A program made the position numbers and the translations under genes. A DNA stretch of 64,000 nt, from NCBI GenBank assembly GCA_963710205.1, contig CAVPZG010000006.1, positions 186,001 through 250,000 of the forward strand, read 5' to 3'. Source of the DNA: Pacificimonas sp963710205. Lineage in GTDB: Bacteria > Pseudomonadota > Alphaproteobacteria > Sphingomonadales > Sphingomonadaceae. Position 1 is the stretch's first letter; each line of letters begins with the position of its first letter. Shown one piece after another: positions 62,213-64,000 of this stretch. The notes beneath the pieces were generated by a model. That model did not search any database. It had not been told where the DNA came from and saw nothing but the letters and a program-made list of their open reading frames with translations.

Positions 62213-63640
62213 ATGGGGGAAATGCCATTCATTCTTGAGGTTGCGGCGGCATTCTGGCTGCTGACGCGGGAACTGCTGCTGTTCGCCGCGCTCGGGATCG
62301 CGATTTCGGGGCTGGATGAGCTGTTTGTCGATGCGGTTTACTGGGCGGATCGGCTGAAGCGGCGGCTGACCGTTTATCGTCATCACGAGCGGTGGACCGC
62401 TGCCCGCATCCCCGCGTCCGCCGATCAGGGGCGGATGGCAATCTTCGTCCCGGCGTGGGACGAGGCGCAGGTCATTGGCGCGATGCTGCGCGGTTTGCTG
62501 GCGCGGCTCGACTATGCGGATTATGACGTCTTTGTCGGGGTCTATCCGAATGACGAAATGACCGTCCATGCCGTCAGCGAAGTGCTGGACGGCCCCGGCG
62601 GCGGGCGCGTTCGCATGGTCGTCGGCGATGAACCTGGACCGACGACCAAGGCCGCCTGCCTGAATACACTCTGGCTCGCAATGATCGCCGAGGAAGCGCG
62701 AAGACAGCGACAATACAAGGCGATCATCCTGCACGATGCCGAAGACATCGTGCATTCGGCGGAACTGAAGCTGTTCGACTATCTGATTCCCAGAAAGACG
62801 ATGGTGCAGCTGCCCGTCTATCCGCTGGTTGACCGCGACTCGCCCTGGATCAGCGGGCATTATCTGGATGAATTCGCGGAACATCACGGCAAGAATCTGG
62901 TCGTGCGGGAACGGCTCGGCGCGGCCCTGCCATCCGCCGGTGTTGCCTGCGCGTTCGAGCGGAAACGTCTGGGCGACCTGGCGAATGAGCGCGGCGGAAT
63001 CCCATTCACCCCCGGCGCGCTGACCGAGGATTATGAGCTAGGACTGCAAATGTCCGCGGGCGGGCGGGGCGCATTCGTACGCCTGCCCGGCGATTCCGAC
63101 CGGCGGTTCGTCAGCACAAGGGAACATTTTCCGGACACTATGGAAGCGGCGCTCAGGCAGAAGACGCGCTGGCTGCTCGGCATCGCATTCCAGGGCTGGG
63201 ACAGTTTTGGATGGAAGGGCGGTCTTGCCGAAAAATACATGCTGCTGCGGGATCGAAAGGCGTTGGCAAATGCCTTCCTGATTCTGATCGGCTATGTGGC
63301 CGCGCTGTTTGTGGCGATTGCGATCGCTGCCCTCTGGCTGTTGCCGGAACTGTCGGTCATGCCCGCGCTCGTTCAGCCGGACTCTTTTCTGGCTAAGCTG
63401 CTCGTCTTCACGGCGATCCTGCTGGGCTGGCGTCTGCTCATGCGATTCTGGTTCACCTGGCGCGCATATGGATTGGCGCAGGGGCTCCTGTCGATTCCCC
63501 GCAATATCGTCGGCAATGTGATCGGCATTCTGTCCGCGCGGCGGGCGCTGGCTGGCTATGTGAAGCTGCGTCTGGGGCGCGGTGACCTGCGCTGGCAGAA
63601 GACCAGCCACCGTTTCCCCGAGCGGATGCCTGCCGAATAG
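62213..63640 (+). CDS. Membrane glycosyltransferase, NfrB (phage N4 adsorption protein B)-like
   Basis: The 475-residue protein has an N-terminal helix at about 5-30. A family 2 glycosyltransferase domain follows (FVPAWDEAQVIGAMLRGLL, VGVYPNDE, and the DXD-like HDAEDIVH near 180), then QKTRWLLGIAFQGWDSF (QxxRW motif near 310) and three C-terminal helices. This is the architecture of NfrB and c-di-GMP-regulated polysaccharide synthases; NfrB partners the outer-membrane NfrA in E. coli. No GGDEF or PilZ gene is visible nearby. The next gene begins 2 bases after its stop and may belong to the same system. Confidence 0.85.
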   Translation: MGEMPFILEVAAAFWLLTRELLLFAALGIAISGLDELFVDAVYWADRLKRRLTVYRHHERWTAARIPASADQGRMAIFVPAWDEAQVIGAMLRGLLARLDYADYDVFVGVYPNDEMTVHAVSEVLDGPGGGRVRMVVGDEPGPTTKAACLNTLWLAMIAEEARRQRQYKAIILHDAEDIVHSAELKLFDYLIPRKTMVQLPVYPLVDRDSPWISGHYLDEFAEHHGKNLVVRERLGAALPSAGVACAFERKRLGDLANERGGIPFTPGALTEDYELGLQMSAGGRGAFVRLPGDSDRRFVSTREHFPDTMEAALRQKTRWLLGIAFQGWDSFGWKGGLAEKYMLLRDRKALANAFLILIGYVAALFVAIAIAALWLLPELSVMPALVQPDSFLAKLLVFTAILLGWRLLMRFWFTWRAYGLAQGLLSIPRNIVGNVIGILSARRALAGYVKLRLGRGDLRWQKTSHRFPERMPAE

Positions 63641-63642
63641 CT

Positions 63643-64000
63643 ATGGGTCCGCTGGCAAGTCTTGGGCTGATGGGATTGCTGATACTGGCCTGGGCAGTCT
63701 GGCGGGCTGACGTCGCGCATGACGATCATCGCCGGATGCTTGCGGGGATGGAGAGCAGGCTGGTCCCGCAACCGCCAGACGAGCGACCCTTAGATTTGCG
63801 TGACCTGCCAGCCCGGAGTGATGATCCGCCCGGGGACGATGCGGGCTCAGCGTTTAAGAGAGAGCCATTGATCGCGGCAGTCCGGAATGTCGTCCGTAAT
63901 CGTGCAGTCACAACCTCTCCGCGCCGCCAGGATTCAGGGTTCGAACAGACATTGACGATGACCGAACCGGCGGCGGCTGGTGATCCGGTTTCAGCCGGCG
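63643..64000 (+). CDS. Start of an unidentified membrane-anchored protein (partial)
   Basis: An ATG at 63643, 2 bases after the glycosyltransferase stop, opens a frame that runs to the window edge (about 119 residues). Residues 3-17 (PLASLGLMGLLILAWAVW) form one membrane helix; a long polar Pro/Asp/Arg-rich region follows (HDDHRRMLAGMESRL, RSDDPPGDDAG). I do not recognise the family. By position it may be the partner of the NfrB-like glycosyltransferase. Confidence 0.55.
   Translation, partial: MGPLASLGLMGLLILAWAVWRADVAHDDHRRMLAGMESRLVPQPPDERPLDLRDLPARSDDPPGDDAGSAFKREPLIAAVRNVVRNRAVTTSPRRQDSGFEQTLTMTEPAAAGDPVSAG

Overview
The window is 64 kb of GC-rich, densely packed chromosome with no rRNA, tRNA, prophage, transposase or CRISPR array that I could see. 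Gene content points to an alphaproteobacterium, most likely of the order Sphingomonadales. The evidence is the run rpsT-mutM / ubiE-ubiB / coaBC-dut next to dnaA (with no dnaN beside it), split pntAA-pntAB-pntB preceded by a 45-residue aa3-oxidase subunit IV gene, ileS-lspA-BamF/DUF3035, an arginine succinyltransferase cluster, and a divergent aceA / XRE-type regulator / malate synthase G locus. The placement is inferred from synteny and protein style, not from a marker search.

Layout: 1-7 kb holds an antiporter tail, an Lrp-type regulator divergent from a cysteine-synthase-like enzyme, an M13 metallopeptidase, a small HTH protein, a Tat-exported Gfo/Idh oxidoreductase and a PDZ aspartic protease. 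7-12.6 kb is the glyoxylate shunt (aceA, its probable regulator, glcB) with a striking set of operator-like half-sites. 12.5-16 kb holds a HEPN-like orphan, a trypsin-like PEP-CTERM protease and UDP-glucose dehydrogenase. 16-19.3 kb is hisBHAFE. 19.3-24.7 kb holds GFA and DUF2141 proteins, a sorbosone-dehydrogenase-like lipoprotein, hslVU and a second PEP-CTERM protein. 24.7-27.8 kb is a MacAB-like exporter. 27.9-31.2 kb holds a secreted methyltransferase fused to an I78 inhibitor domain, App1, DUF4112 and sodC. 31.3-34.3 kb is the transhydrogenase operon. 34.4-41.4 kb holds a sigma-54 response regulator, clpA, HIT, DUF2333, Usp and Nfu. 41.4-49.5 kb is the dnaA to dut housekeeping block. 49.5-54.8 kb holds a ThiF/DsrE pair and the arginine-succinylation genes. 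54.9-62.1 kb holds BamF, lspA, ileS, ribF, an M19 dipeptidase, folA and thyA. The end carries an NfrB-like glycosyltransferase and the start of another gene.

The most important caution is that four genes (Gfo/Idh oxidoreductase, trypsin-like protease, sigma-54 response regulator and ileS, which is hit three times) are broken by single extra bases. All six events are +1, at least four are best explained by one surplus base in a short homopolymer, and removing one base each time restores a conserved motif. That pattern suggests sequencing or assembly insertions rather than gene decay. mutM also lacks a normal start codon: ATA stands exactly where ATG should precede the catalytic proline.

The best candidates for new biology are the methyltransferase-I78 fusion, the half-site array and overlapping palindrome at the aceA/regulator locus, and a duplicated anti-Shine-Dalgarno hairpin in front of clpA.
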